From: Balanoglossus misakiensis | Taxonomy: Eukaryota; Hemichordata | Length of the DNA: 64,000 nucleotides | Assembly (NCBI GenBank): GCA_040954595.2 | Contig: CM082597.2 | Span: 1,984,001-2,048,000, forward strand | Reading direction: 5' to 3' | Part shown: piece by piece, positions 37,120-48,791 of the stretch | How positions within the stretch are numbered: position 1 is the stretch's first letter | Layout: each line of letters starts with the position of its first letter | Translations under genes and position numbers: made by a program | Notes under the pieces: generated by a model | Seen by the model: only the letters and a program-made list of their open reading frames with translations | Told to the model about the DNA's origin: nothing | Databases searched by the model: none

Positions 37120-37166
37120 TCAATGAAAGACGCACCTGTACCCTAACCTGTACACGTTCTCAACTT

Positions 37167-37181
37167 TCATTGGCTGACAGT
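37167..37181 (-). promoter_or_regulatory. CCAAT-box promoter element, copy B
   Basis: TTCATTGGCTGACAG on +, matching the element at 22018-22036 except for one base. It sits upstream of candidate exon B in the same spacing and orientation as in copy A. Confidence 0.45.
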
Positions 37182-37531
37182 AGTATACTGAGTACGTGTT
37201 TGATATCGAACAAGGCTCGGAAACATTTTAAGTTAATTTTATTTCAAAAGAGATATCCGCATATAGAACAATATAAAAAGTTATTTACAAAGTCAAAATT
37301 TACAGCATCCAAATTGCACGCTTTCGAAAAAATCCGAATTTCTGGTTACCAAATTATCGCTTAACATAAATAATTTATAAAACAGCAGAAAAACCTGAAA
37401 AGTAACAAAATTTTCCGACTATGATGGTTGTTGTTATTTAATACTAATATAATGTTACAGTAGTTTTTCGATGAATCATTCTCTCACTCTCACTACTGAG
37501 AAGCAGACGACGTCACAAAGCACAAACCAAG

Positions 37532-37785
37532 TCAATGATACCTTAAATTGACCATCAGTGCCACCAGTCCGAAGAAGAGCATCGCTGAGTTGCCGGTCGG
37601 CATGGAGACGCCGCTTTCATTACAAAGATCACCCTGGCAACAATAAAAACACTGCCATTTGTTGAACTGGGTGTCGCAGTGATAATCGACGGCATATGCA
37701 TTCTTATCGCTGATACAGTCTTCGAAGGAGAATCTGTTGAATGTTCCGTAACAACCCTTAATTATCTTCAGTTTTCCAGTGTCAC
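37532..37785 (-). CDS. Ly6 copy 1 exon 3 (CCQGDLCN and GPI tail)
   Basis: Acceptor ...tgatttcag, 254 bp to the stop codon. It encodes [25 protein letters not shown] and a hydrophobic C-terminus. HTGKL, CYG, YHCDT and CCQGDLCN are shared with copy 2. Confidence 0.92.
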
Positions 37786-37842
37786 CTGAAATCAAGTAAT
37801 TAAAAGTAAAGGAAGTTAAGACTAGCTAGAATTTTGGGAGCA

Positions 37843-37902
<60 letters not shown>

Positions 37903-39090
37903 CCACCACCACCACCACCACCACCATCACCACCACCACCACCACCATCATCGCATCACTGTCATCTCTTCCACTGACTTACCGTCATACATAACGTGAG
38001 TAGAACAAGTATTGAAAGGGCCATTCATATTCAGTAAAGAGTTATCGCATGAATGCTGCTCTTTGCACTGTGAGTTGTCATTAGCCGCTGTCGGGTTCTG
38101 ACCATCGAACTGTTCCTCGCAGACATAACACTGAAGGTTATAAACTGAAAGGAGATCCATGAGATCAGGAATTAATGGAGAACTCTAATATGGCTGTAAC
38201 TTTGTGATATTTTTCAGAGTTTTGTTCAGTATAATATACACGACATAGTTTCTTGATTGTGGCCTACTAGTCTGCTGGCCAACATGGTCTGTAAATGAAA
38301 ACCTCAGACATCACAATGAAACTGAAGACCGCCCTCAACGCCACACATTCCACGCAAGGCCCAATTTCTATACACCGCCACTTGAAAATTGTCGTTCACG
38401 CACTGCTAGGCAATAAGAGGAGCTTTACTCTAGGACAATGTATCCTATAAAATTATTTTGAGTCTTCAGGAGTACCTGATCTCCTTATTTGACCCTTCGC
38501 TGGGCGACGCCCTAGTTTCGCTTTGTTATCGCATTCGTTACATTTTATGGGTTTTATGCTGACCGTTCATGTAACATCCAAAATACCACACACGCAGTAT
38601 AGCATTACGTGGTAAAATTGTGCGTACATGCCAAGGTTTTTTTCAGTTAAGTAACCTCGTCGCGGTATTTAAAGCTGGCTTTAGCTTGTGTCAAGCGAGT
38701 TACCGTGAAACACATTAATTGTCCTCATTTGCAGTCGAACGATGACCTCGTGTAGACAGCTGTGCATGTCTGTATGTCGACAGCTACTCTAGCGAGCGAA
38801 CTATAACTCGAATCATATCTATGACGCAGAGGGTTAGTAAAGTTACACAGCTTACATTCTTTTTTAGGAAAAATCCCAGTGATGGATGGACGCCCAGCTG
38901 CACAAGATGGCTGCTTCATAAAGCTTACCCTGACACACAGCCTACATAAACACGACCGTTGAAAACAAATACCCTGAATGATAATGAGAACTGGACCAGA
39001 GTTGATGTCATTTTGCGACAAAAACAACAACGACCACTTACCCTGCGGTATGGTAGCCAGCAAAAAACACAAAATGAGAAAAATCTTCAT
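37532..39090 (-). CDS. Ly6/uPAR-domain GPI-anchored surface protein, copy 1
   Basis: Three exons on the minus strand (39090-39042, 38144-37983, 37785-37532) encode 154 residues, all joined in phase 1. Residues 1-16 (MKIFLILCFLLATIPQ) are a signal peptide. The mature part opens LQCYVC and carries spaced cysteines ending in CCQGDLCN, the hallmark of the three-finger Ly6/uPAR (LU) fold. The last residues (SAMLFFGLVALMV) form a hydrophobic tail expected for GPI-anchor attachment. LU proteins act at the cell surface in adhesion or receptor modulation; the partner here is unknown. The gene is head to head with its paralogue at 40403-41454 and has identical exon phases and an identical 49-bp first coding exon. 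A CAT/CAC microsatellite fills part of intron 2. Confidence 0.92.
37846..37953. repeat. Microsatellite (CAT)n then (CAC)n in Ly6 copy 1 intron 2
   Basis: About 20 CAT units pass into CAC units. It lies about 30 bp from the donor of exon 2. Confidence 0.95.
37983..38144 (-). CDS. Ly6 copy 1 exon 2 (LQCYVC half of LU domain)
   Basis: Acceptor ...ctcctttcag, donor gtaagt, 162 bp, phase 1 to phase 1. It encodes the first four or more cysteines of the LU domain, including LQCYVC and NDNSQC; the NDNSQC string recurs in copy 2. Confidence 0.9.
39042..39090 (-). CDS. Ly6 copy 1 exon 1 (signal peptide)
   Basis: ATG at 39090 on the minus strand, 16 codons plus one base, donor gtaagt. The hydrophobic core IFLILCFLLA is typical of a signal peptide. 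It is the same length (49 bp) as exon 1 of copy 2. Confidence 0.88.
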
Positions 39091-39145
39091 TTTGATGGCC
39101 GGATCTGGTAAACTCTGTCACTCTGGCGAACAAGGTAGCTGATAT

Positions 39146-39157
39146 ATGTATATATGG
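39146..39157 (-). promoter_or_regulatory. TATA-like element of Ly6 copy 1
   Basis: On the minus strand the sequence reads CCATATATACATATATC about 60 bp before the ATG, which is compatible with transcription start near 39120 and a 5'UTR of about 30 nt. It is AT-rich and TATATA-containing, in otherwise GC-balanced sequence. Confidence 0.4.
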
Positions 39158-40402
39158 CGGCGGGGAGCAAGCACAGTCGTTTGTTGTTAGTGATAGTAGA
39201 TCATGAGTCAAAGGTCGCGATGAGCTATTCAGTGAACGTATGCAAAATATGAGAAAGGGGTAAGACTTTGATTTTCGAGGCGCATGCCTGTAGTCTACCT
39301 TAAGAATATACATATGACATAATGGCGATTCGAATTGAAGTGTCGGTGAAATTACTGCGCACAGTAACCGAAATACAGACCCCCCCCTCCCCCATTAACG
39401 AGATTGCCGTTATCAGGCGCCATCCACGACGACTAACTGTCTTTCATACGTGTCATTCGTGCGCTATTACTGATGAGTGTGTGGATGATGTCGCAATACC
39501 TGGTGTAATAATTAGCTTAGTTATCACCACTCTGTCTCAACGAAGAAAATGTATCATTTTGCACGTAATATTTTGAACCCAGTGCCTCTTAAGACTGATG
39601 ATAAATGTGGTTGTTTTTTAGTTATCGGTTTTCGCTTTAACAAAACTACCAATAGTTAAACTATTATGTCATAAGTTACGTGCTTGAATGTATGCGTCTT
39701 ACAATTATAAAAGATTCATCGCTCGAGAATGTTTTTAGGTTAACCCGATGGTTATGTAGTCTACTTTTTGTGGGTCTGGGCGGCCTCATCGTGGAAACTT
39801 AACAGTCAAAATTGCTATAAAGTCCAAACAATCAGCGACAAAAGGGTCACATTTATAATGTGAACGAATGGAAGTATAAGATAAAATTAACAACATATTC
39901 TGGTCATTCTATCTATGTTCCTCTATTTTCAATGAGAGGAACATATCAGAAAACAAGCAAAAACTTCTGTCTGGGATTCTCAAAACACAGTATGTTGTTT
40001 ACGCAACTTCTATGCTATTACCACACAAACAAACAGGAACAATGTTCTGCCAATTTTACAAAGAAAGAGGATCCTGAAATTGTGTCCTTCCCCGTATCTA
40101 TATCACCGGTTCCCTTCTGCATACCATCTGTAATAACCTTACATTTTGGCAGAGCCAAAACTGTCAAATTACAAAGCCTACATGTTCCTTCCGTACATGT
40201 CAGGGTTTACCTCAAGTTTCTTTATGTTCTCGTTTTATGCAAAAACCAAATACGGAGAGCTTGTGTTGTGTTTCCAAGGTGACGCTCTTAGCCACAGTGA
40301 CCATGCGCGGTCTTGTATTAAATCATTTCAAAACTTGATACCGAGCGGAGAGGACGCGTTGAGTATACACGCTCTTTGAACCAATTTCTCTGTCGGCAAA
40401 AG
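39158..40402. other. Divergent intergenic region of the Ly6 pair
   Basis: About 1.3 kb separates the two start codons and is a candidate bidirectional promoter. No TATA box was seen for copy 2; a CCAAT (gaaccaattt) lies about 25 bp before its ATG. No other gene was recognised. Confidence 0.6.
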
Positions 40403-40451
40403 ATGAAGTCCATACTCTTTGTTTCTCTTTTGTTCGTGATGCTGCAACATG
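40403..40451 (+). CDS. Ly6 copy 2 exon 1 (signal peptide)
   Basis: ATG at 40403, 16 codons plus one base, donor gtaagt. The first ATG after the CCAAT-like sequence opens a strongly hydrophobic leader. Confidence 0.88.
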
Positions 40452-40896
40452 GTAAGTTTTTTTCCCGCGATGAAATGTACTTTTATTAGAGTTAAGAAAG
40501 TTTGTGTGAAAAATAATTTCCTAAGTGAGAATTACAATGTTTCATAATTGAATCATGGAGATAATTTTGTGACCAGACATATCAAATGTGTGCATTTCTA
40601 CAAGAATGTTTGTGTTTGTTTGCCTTTGTTAAAAAAAAACTACAGCAACATCGTTGAAGTGCTATGTCTGCACTGAGCAGTACGAAGGCCAGAGTGGTGA
40701 GCCATATTACACGGCAAATGACAACTCCCAGTGTCTGGAGGAATATACCTGCGACGACAATGTCTTAGAAGCAGGGGCGTCATTTGACACCTGTCAGACT
40801 ATAACAAAGTATAATGGTAAGCTAATTGTTCTTCTACAGAATTTTCCTATAAAAACGACTGTGGGTATGTATGTGCGTGTTCGTGCGTGCACCAAT

Positions 40897-40989
<93 letters not shown>

Positions 40990-40990
40990 G

Positions 40991-41081
<91 letters not shown>

Positions 41082-41454
41082 AGTCTGTCGTTGGCTTTTT
41101 ATCTACATCGCTATAATTTGGACTTGAGCTTCACTCGAATAAACGAAGACGAAATCTTGCGTCGAAGACGTTACAACTCATTCATGACCGTCGTTATTTA
41201 TTACAGGACACACTGGCAAACTACAAATCGAGAAAAAATGCTACGGAAGGGCATATGAGCACGATCTCGCAGACTGTGAGTCGGAAAAGTCACTATCCGA
41301 ATTGCACTACCACTGCGACACTGCGTTCCATACTTGGAAGTGTGTTGAGTGTTGCCAAGGAGATTTATGTAATGGGAATGGTGTTGCCATGGCCATCGCC
41401 AACGTTGTTACCATCACAGTCGGCACTGTGCTGGCGCTGTACTCGGTCAAGTAG
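40403..41454 (+). CDS. Ly6/uPAR-domain GPI-anchored surface protein, copy 2
   Basis: Exons 40403-40451, 40646-40816 and 41207-41454 join in phase 1 to encode 155 residues. [16 protein letters not shown] is the signal peptide. The mature chain begins LKCYVC, keeps the LU cysteine pattern and ends its domain with CCQGDLCN. A hydrophobic tail ([16 protein letters not shown]) suggests a GPI-anchor signal. It parallels copy 1 exon by exon but differs at roughly half of the aligned residues, so the duplication is old. Intron 2 carries a CTAT microsatellite of about 185 bp, and a long spurious ORF runs through that repeat. Function beyond a surface LU protein is unknown. Confidence 0.92.
40646..40816 (+). 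CDS. Ly6 copy 2 exon 2 (LKCYVC half of LU domain)
   Basis: Acceptor ...actacag, donor gtaagc, 171 bp, phase 1 both sides. It encodes [13 protein letters not shown] and NDNSQC, matching copy 1. Confidence 0.9.
40897..41081. repeat. Microsatellite (CTAT)n in Ly6 copy 2 intron 2
   Basis: About 46 units with one CGAT interruption; three shifted ORFs of SIYL repeats run through it and are artefacts. Confidence 0.97.
41207..41454 (+). CDS. Ly6 copy 2 exon 3 (CCQGDLCN and GPI tail)
   Basis: Acceptor ...tattacag, 248 bp to a TAG at 41452-41454. It encodes [26 protein letters not shown] and the hydrophobic tail. Confidence 0.92.
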
Positions 41455-43478
41455 ATTTCAGCTTGAGAATGATATTGCGCTTCAATTAGTATAATTAACA
41501 ACTTCTGCATTTAGATCAGTAATTTTAAGTTCAACTCTGTAGATGATAGCTAGGTATCATAATGGTGTGTCTATGTTTCCCAGCATTTCTTGTGATGTAT
41601 GTTGCAAAATTTCAGGTTGCTTCAAAATAATATTTTGACCGAAAAAAAGAAAATCACACGTTTGCTCTTTCAAGACCACAGTACAGCTTTCTTGGTGATG
41701 AATATCGATTTTTCAATGTTTTCCGAAAGAATATACATTATAGCAAATTTATGTTCTTTATATTCCTTATACCAGGAGTGTTTTCAAAAGTTTGTATTTG
41801 ATATGCAAATTTACAGCATGCATATTGATCAGAAACTGCAAAATGTATTCTACTACAGTTCATACCATGTGCGAGCAAGGTTGCCAAGATCAATGCAGAT
41901 AAAATCGCATTCAACTTTAAACATCTTTTTGTGTTGAATTTTCTCCAAGATGATTATAGATACTGCCCCGTTCTGTGCCAATCTTTATGTACCTGTTAGT
42001 GAGTTGACCCGCGGACAGCTGCAAAGAGTCCGCAAAATCCACGATTCCGACAGTTCATAGATAACGTGTTGTTTAAATGATGGCTATGTGGTCGAAATAT
42101 CCCACCTCCATATTTACCAAGAACGCCTCGTTTCAAAACAGAAAGACAAACAGACGGGCAAACATATAACACACCCCAGCACATGTAGGCCGACGCGTGG
42201 GACAACGAGTGTCCTTTGATAACTTCACAACGTGCAAGTCACGCCCACCAACATCTTATCCCCTCTTCCACTTCAAAACAGTGCCTAGACACCTAATTTA
42301 GCTCGTTAACTGGGATCATGGTGGAATGCTTATTGTGATTGATAATCCATGATAGGCAAACAAAAGATTTGGACATCTAGATGTACACTGGATTCAAATC
42401 CACTCCCAACACAGTCTCGCTCCCAGACCCATTCGCTTCGCTAGTGAGCCACCATCGAGTTCAGAAATGTCAATCCCGGCCGAAAGGTACGCCCTCTATT
42501 ATTTTTGCGAGAGTCAGGAAAAGACATGATGCGGTGAACGAAACTGAATTTTGTAAACCCGGCCGGTAGAGGGCCGCAGTGTAAGTGAACTGGTGCAAAT
42601 ACAACTGTATATTTTTCCATGCAGAGTGAACAAGACTTCACAGTTTCCATGTCATTTGATCGTCCCTCTGTCTGCCTGCCTACCTGCAAGGTTACAATTT
42701 TCCTACCGAACACCGCAAATCAGTAGTAAAGCTTATATGTATACCTGATAGAAAGAGTTAACTTAGCTGTGCATCTAGTACCAGTTTTCTTCAAAAACAA
42801 TAAAGCAGGGGACCATATTCTTATTTTTTTTATTTTGAATTTCTATCTCTTGTTGAGAAATATCAAAATAATAAGCACCATTTAAATTTTTGCAATTGCA
42901 AAGCCCGCCGCAATTCCTTTACAAAAATGATCTAAAACTGTTGCTTCGATATACCACACAATTATTAAGTTCTTGGGTTTATATTCAGAATATTTTGAGC
43001 ACGTATTAGTATTGTGGAGAATTAATAAACTTTTCGCATAAATGATATTTTTCGTTTCAAGCGACGCGATCTTCATCGCGCACACTGCGGCGCTGGTATT
43101 GAAAGCACGCGCAGTGCGTCTATTCACGGACAGAATCTTGCGGCGGGCTCGTTCAGGGAGGGTACGGCTGATCACGGCGATGAATTTAAAGGTAGTTACC
43201 GCTGGAGATGTGTTTTTCTTGAAAACACAAATGCCTGGAATTCAACAAAGGATACCACATGTTGAGTCCAAATTGAAAAATTAATAAATATTATGTATAT
43301 TATGCTACGCTTGATAGCAAGGGGAATATTGAATAAACTTTATAATAGGGGATGGAACCACACGCTGTTTAAATGGGTTACTTTTAAGCGCGGCTTTATT
43401 GATCTACTTAGGCGCGCGCTAGGAAGCTCTCCTATACAGCTATCAATATTCAATTAGGGCCTGGTCAGTTTTCATTCC

Positions 43479-43491
43479 GGGGGGGGGGGGG
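43479..43491. repeat. Poly-G run
   Basis: About 13 consecutive G on the + strand. Confidence 0.9.
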
Positions 43492-44072
43492 TAGATGTAG
43501 AATACTATTCCTAAGAAAAAATGCGTTGTTTCTTATATGTATCTGCACATATGTCCACCTCAAAAATATGCCTGCTTCTTTTTTTATTTTCTTTGAATAT
43601 TTCAGTACACGACGTGCTGTTATCTGAGATTACATTAGTGTATAGATCTGCCACTTCGCTTTCCGACGCCCACTCTGCGCGCTTTTGATAGCTCCCTTCC
43701 TGTTAAAATCTCCCCATTAAAAACAATTTTATTGTAATGACTAAATTAGGGTATTCCGTCACAAATAAGCGCCTCAATGGAAAGCTCTCTGCGGTTGTCT
43801 GGAACTGCGCGTCACGCTCTTCGTTTTAGGTGAGATCGTGACGTCATCACAATTATGTAGACAATATTATATCATGTAAGGCGCGTGTTTTATCCCTATT
43901 TTCTTCTGAAGGTTTATTTGAAAAGCATTCGAATGGAATAGAATGCCACCAGCCGTGGTCTAATATAACATGGACAGTTTGAATTATACCGTACTCAATA
44001 AATATCTAGACAGAGCGATGGAATAGTATAGTTAATTAAACATTAAATTAAATTTTACCTTGACTAATTAAA

Positions 44073-44221
44073 AACATACATACATACATACATACATACA
44101 TACATACATACATACATACATACATACATACATACATACATACATACATACATACATCCATCCATCCATCCATCCATCCATCCATCCATACATACATACA
44201 TACATACAGACATACATACAC
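44073..44221. repeat. Microsatellite (CATA)n (CATC)n (CATA)n
   Basis: About 150 bp in three blocks, flanked by AT-rich sequence. Confidence 0.95.
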
Positions 44222-44660
44222 GACAGATTGCTCCGTTTTCCCACCTAACTGAAGGTCAATCAAGTTCATTTAGTCGACCATATGTTCAAATGCGCAATAC
44301 TCTATCACAAAATCTGGCAAGTCAACGAATCTTGCAACAGTGTGATAAGTCGATAACGTGTCATCAATCGCGACACTCAACCATAAAAATTAGCGTTATG
44401 CAAATCAACGGATAAAACAAAAGGGAGCCATTAATGTTGATGATTATAGAGCAATTCACATTATCTTGGGGAATGCAAAGTTGGGCAAATCCCACGGCCT
44501 GTGTAGTTGCCCACAAAATGGCGTCCAGTGCATGACAAAGACGCTCATCGCACGACTAATGGCGTTAATGGCACAAATCAATACGACACCTTTCATTCCA
44601 TAATTGCATGTTAAATAGTCCTCCGTAATTTCAAATTTACACCTTCAAAAGTTGTCAATC

Positions 44661-44737
44661 AGACAGAGAGAGAGAGAGAGACACAGACAGACAGACAGAC
44701 AGACAGACACGGAAGTGGTGGTGGTGGTGGTGATGGC
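44661..44737. repeat. Compound repeat (GA)n (GACA)n (GGT)n
   Basis: Three simple-repeat types adjoin within about 75 bp. Confidence 0.92.
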
Positions 44738-46162
44738 AAGATGAAGCAATCCCCAACCTAACTACACTGATCTCTAAAGCATTAGTCTTTGTTCCTCTTC
44801 CCTAAATTTAAACGTTTTACGGAGAGGTCCCATCATCAATATTTTTGTTTAACACAGAAAGAAAAGATGGCGCCTTGTGTTAAAATAAGGTCGAAGAACC
44901 GGGGATAAAATAGAGCCATATTTAATAGCTTTTCTATTGCATTATAAAGAGTTAAAATAACAGAAGTTAACACAAAGGTCTGATCGCAGGGAAAATGCTG
45001 CGATAAAGTAAAGGTCCCCGACGCGCATTGTAAACCAGGGTTTTCCAGCCCCCTTTTTATCGGATTGACTGAAAGGGTGGAATTCTCTAGGTTTTCTCGC
45101 AGAAGGGCGGTGCGCGCTCGACTCGCAAACACAACACACAATATGACGGCGCGGCGCTCTGCCATCGACCGGCGCGGCGTGTCTTTTGTGCCGAAACGTG
45201 TCCGGCGAAGACTCGCATGTTTTCAGACCATCTTGCGATTTTCAACGTCATGTTGTGTTTTCGCGTTCGTTTTTTTATTGGAGTGCTGAATGAAACCGAC
45301 ACCACATCTGTTGCGATTTAATCGCGATTTACACGCGTTCATTTCGCGTCTAAAAGTTTTTTTTTTTGTAAAAAAAGTACCTTCCCCTTTTTGCACGCCT
45401 CTCTTCTCCACTAGCCACCAGCATACTGCTGCCACGAACGAAAATAGCCACGTTCGTCTCTCTTCCTTCAACCTGGGTGTTCTAAGCGCCATCGCAACCG
45501 ACCCTGGCACCCCACCCCGCCCCCCAGGGGAGATAATAACCAGTTTATGAATTTTTTGTTGATATGCTGTTTTCGAAAATCTCGAAGAAAAATACATATT
45601 GCGACTGATTTCCAGCAAAGGTCCGTTGTAACAAAACCGCGACATTTTTATTCGATCCTTTACGAAGAAAAAAAGCACGACGCAAACAGAGCATTTACTT
45701 CGCCATTTGAAATAAGTTTTTTTTTTTGGTCTCTCATTCACTCTGGCTTAAACACGACGTGATCCCCACAATAGAAACAAAGAAACACGCGCGCGACTCG
45801 CGACAGCGCCTTCGCCCGCTGAGCTCCGGATGAATATGCTAAGTAAATATTGCATATGGATTTGGGTGAAGAAAATGAATCTACGGAAGCTGGCCATCGG
45901 AAATATTTGCACAAAACAGGGGTAATGCCAATGCGCTAGGGAGACGATGCCAACGTTCTTTTGTCAGAGTTGGTCTACAGGCGTTTACTGGGAGTTGTTT
46001 AATGGTGGAAGATAGTTGCATGATTGATGGTACGATCACCGTGCATGGCGAGATTTTGGTTTACGCGTCTCTGCTTGTCACACGCCTGTTTGCGTGACTG
46101 GTATTAGGAATTACGCCAATTAAAATCTAATGTAAAAAGCATTATGAGACTAGCCTCTCAAT

Positions 46163-46240
46163 AGGCAGGCAGGTAGATATAGGCAAGCAGGCAGATAGAT
46201 AGACAGACAGGCAGGCAGGCAGGCAGGCAGACATACATAC
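46163..46240. repeat. Compound repeat (GGCA)n (GATA) (GACA)
   Basis: GGCA units with GATA and GACA variants. Confidence 0.9.
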
Positions 46241-48648
46241 ACTCATATACACGCACATACAATTACATACTCTTTCAAACTCCACGCTGGCTTGCTGAGT
46301 GACTCAAATAATTCGACTTGCCGTGTCGATGTAACTCAGGCTACACACAATGACACAGTGCTCCTCCATTCATTGGTAATTGACGTGGGACTGGTAACAA
46401 ATACACCTTGCTTCTTTAATAACGTGTTCTATTTTTCTTCTAAATTGAAAGAAGCCAACGCAAAAAACACAGTCCGTCACGATCCAATAAATCCTGAAAA
46501 GAGCAAACTCAACTTAGAGCCAGTGTACACCATTATCAATCACTCCCTCATGCATTGAATACATAATATTTCAATATCTCTTTTAAAACTCATTTAATTA
46601 CTGTTATTCCCGCTTTCTACTAGCTGTACTCCCCTCCGTCACTTTGTCAATATTATCATACTACGTTCTTTTATTACTTGCTCACATTTCATTTCATTCC
46701 ACGAACCGTTCGTTTTTTTATATTAAATTTTTGCATCAAATGCGGTCTGGTTGGTCTGTTGGGCACCAAGAGAAAATAAAACATTTGGGATCGAATTAAT
46801 TTCAACTGGTGTGATTGCGCTGCACAACGTCGCTGTGTTTGGTGAAGTTGGAATGTGTGTTTCGCTCTTTTTGGCATGATGATGCGCGGGGTGTTAATTA
46901 ACCCAGGTGATGAGAATAGACGTTTCTATGTCTCTTTTCCGTTTATTTATTTTATGACTTATTAAAATTGGAACCTATCTTTCCCCGTCCGAGTGTTATA
47001 GTTTTAAACGTGAGTGGTTCAAATGGGAAATCAATAAGATATTGACAACTACTACAGCAAACGCGACCATAAGAAAATGAAACAATAGAACTTGATCGCA
47101 TTCTGATTTACGGGTTTTCAATCTACGCCGTCAAGCATTAAAGGCACCTGTACCGAGGGTTCCGCGCGCTGATTAGCGTGGCTTGGAGCATTCAACTCGA
47201 GTTAATTAAAGTCGGAAATATAATTTATATATCCGTTGCGCGGATCATTGTGGCGGTAATTGAGGCCGTGGTGTTGTCCGTTTTGCTTAAATGCCGAAAC
47301 GACAAATGAGGGTATTGACATCGTGGCATCACGCGTCAATTTCAAAAGGAGGGCCGATTTCGCCTCTTCGATTGTCCCCTCCCCCTTCCCCGCTGGCTGT
47401 GTTTAAACGTGAATGGTCAGCAGCCTTTGGCACGAGAGTTAAGTGCGTAAAGAGTGTGTTTTCAATAAGGGTTCAATCCTCGAGAGATGGGTAGAAAAAA
47501 GAATCCCTTCCTCTCGCTCTTTGGAAAGCCCGTGGGGCAAATTGTACGGACAATGACTCCAAATTTTAACCGTTTCTCTTGGGGATTGTAATCCAGCTTC
47601 AAGTCAATGCCGTCTCTATCTTTCATTCGATCAGTTAAGATTCATTCTTTTCGCTCTATGGGAGGAATCGAGGAACGGGGGTCCTTGTCTCTCAGCGGCC
47701 GGCTTGGAGTGCGCTCCGGCCGGTTGGTTCTGCTCCTGCCCGTCTGTGACCTTCCTCGCCTGTGTTAACTCTCTATAAATTGTACGTGTGTACCTTGTCC
47801 CCTCCCCAGACCTGCTAGAAATATCTACTTTCGGGTGTGGCATTTTTTAGCCGGCGTCGACAATAAATGCGGGAAAAAATCGTTTAATATCAGCGCATGC
47901 ATTTAAAGATCTACTTCAACGTGTTTCGCGTCTTCTCTCAATTTACACGTGACAGTCGCGCTCGAACTGTTTCTCCGTGTTCCGCTATTACCGTTAAACA
48001 AAGTCCACTTTCATCGTCGCTTCTTAAACAATTTCAGATACAGCCAGCGTTAAGTATTCTTGAGTTAATGAGCTTTGGATAATAGTGGTTAACAATATGA
48101 TGGCATATGCGGCCTGGGGCTAATTTTGGCACGGTAGAAATTCAATTGTATCCCAATTAGTTGACGACCAAATGATTCGTGATTGTACGGGGAGAAAGTG
48201 TTTAAAACGGTGACATTGGTTTTAATTAGTTGTTCGTTGTGTATACATGTACTATTACTAGAAGATTTCTGTACAGAGGATTTAAATTGCGTGCAATTTG
48301 TTTGTTGTTTTGTTTTGTTTAGGTTGGTTGGTCACGCTCATGCCATCAAATCGACAGTGAATTATGTTTTTTTTTTATATTTCGATAATTTCAGCGCTGA
48401 TTGATATCGACATGCTTAACTTGGCCTCGCTGTTTGTAACAGGAACTGTAACATTTCCAACTCAGTTATAAACAAACTACATGGGCTGATTAACAAGTGT
48501 GAATCCGCTTAACAGGAAAGAACATTATCCGTTCTTCTACTTTTGAGTGTCGGTGCGTCCGTTTCTTTGTTTGCTTAACAGTGTTTTGTTCACGTCCTTC
48601 CCATTTCCCGGTTTCTCTTATTTTCGAGCTTTTCTCAGTAGTCAGTTG

Positions 48649-48742
48649 TTCTCTCTCTCTCCCTGTCTCTCTCTCTCTTTCTCTCTGTCTGTCTGTCTGT
48701 CTGTCTCTCTCCGTCTCTGTCTCGCTCTCTCTCGGATTTCTC

Positions 48743-48786
<44 letters not shown>

Positions 48787-48791
48787 TCTCA
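48649..48791. repeat. Microsatellite (CT)n with (CTGT)n
   Basis: Pyrimidine-rich run of about 140 bp with a central CTGT block. Confidence 0.95.

Noticed and set aside
40871-41258. ORFs of 80-157 codons made of SIYL repeats
   Set aside because: They are translations of the CTAT microsatellite in Ly6 copy 2 intron 2.
42391-42410. GGATTCAAATCC string resembling a tRNA T-loop
   Set aside because: No A-box, anticodon stem or acceptor stem could be placed around it.
45223-45741. 172-codon minus-strand ORF in the intergenic region
   Set aside because: Lysine/phenylalanine-rich low-complexity translation of A/T runs; no domain or paralogue.
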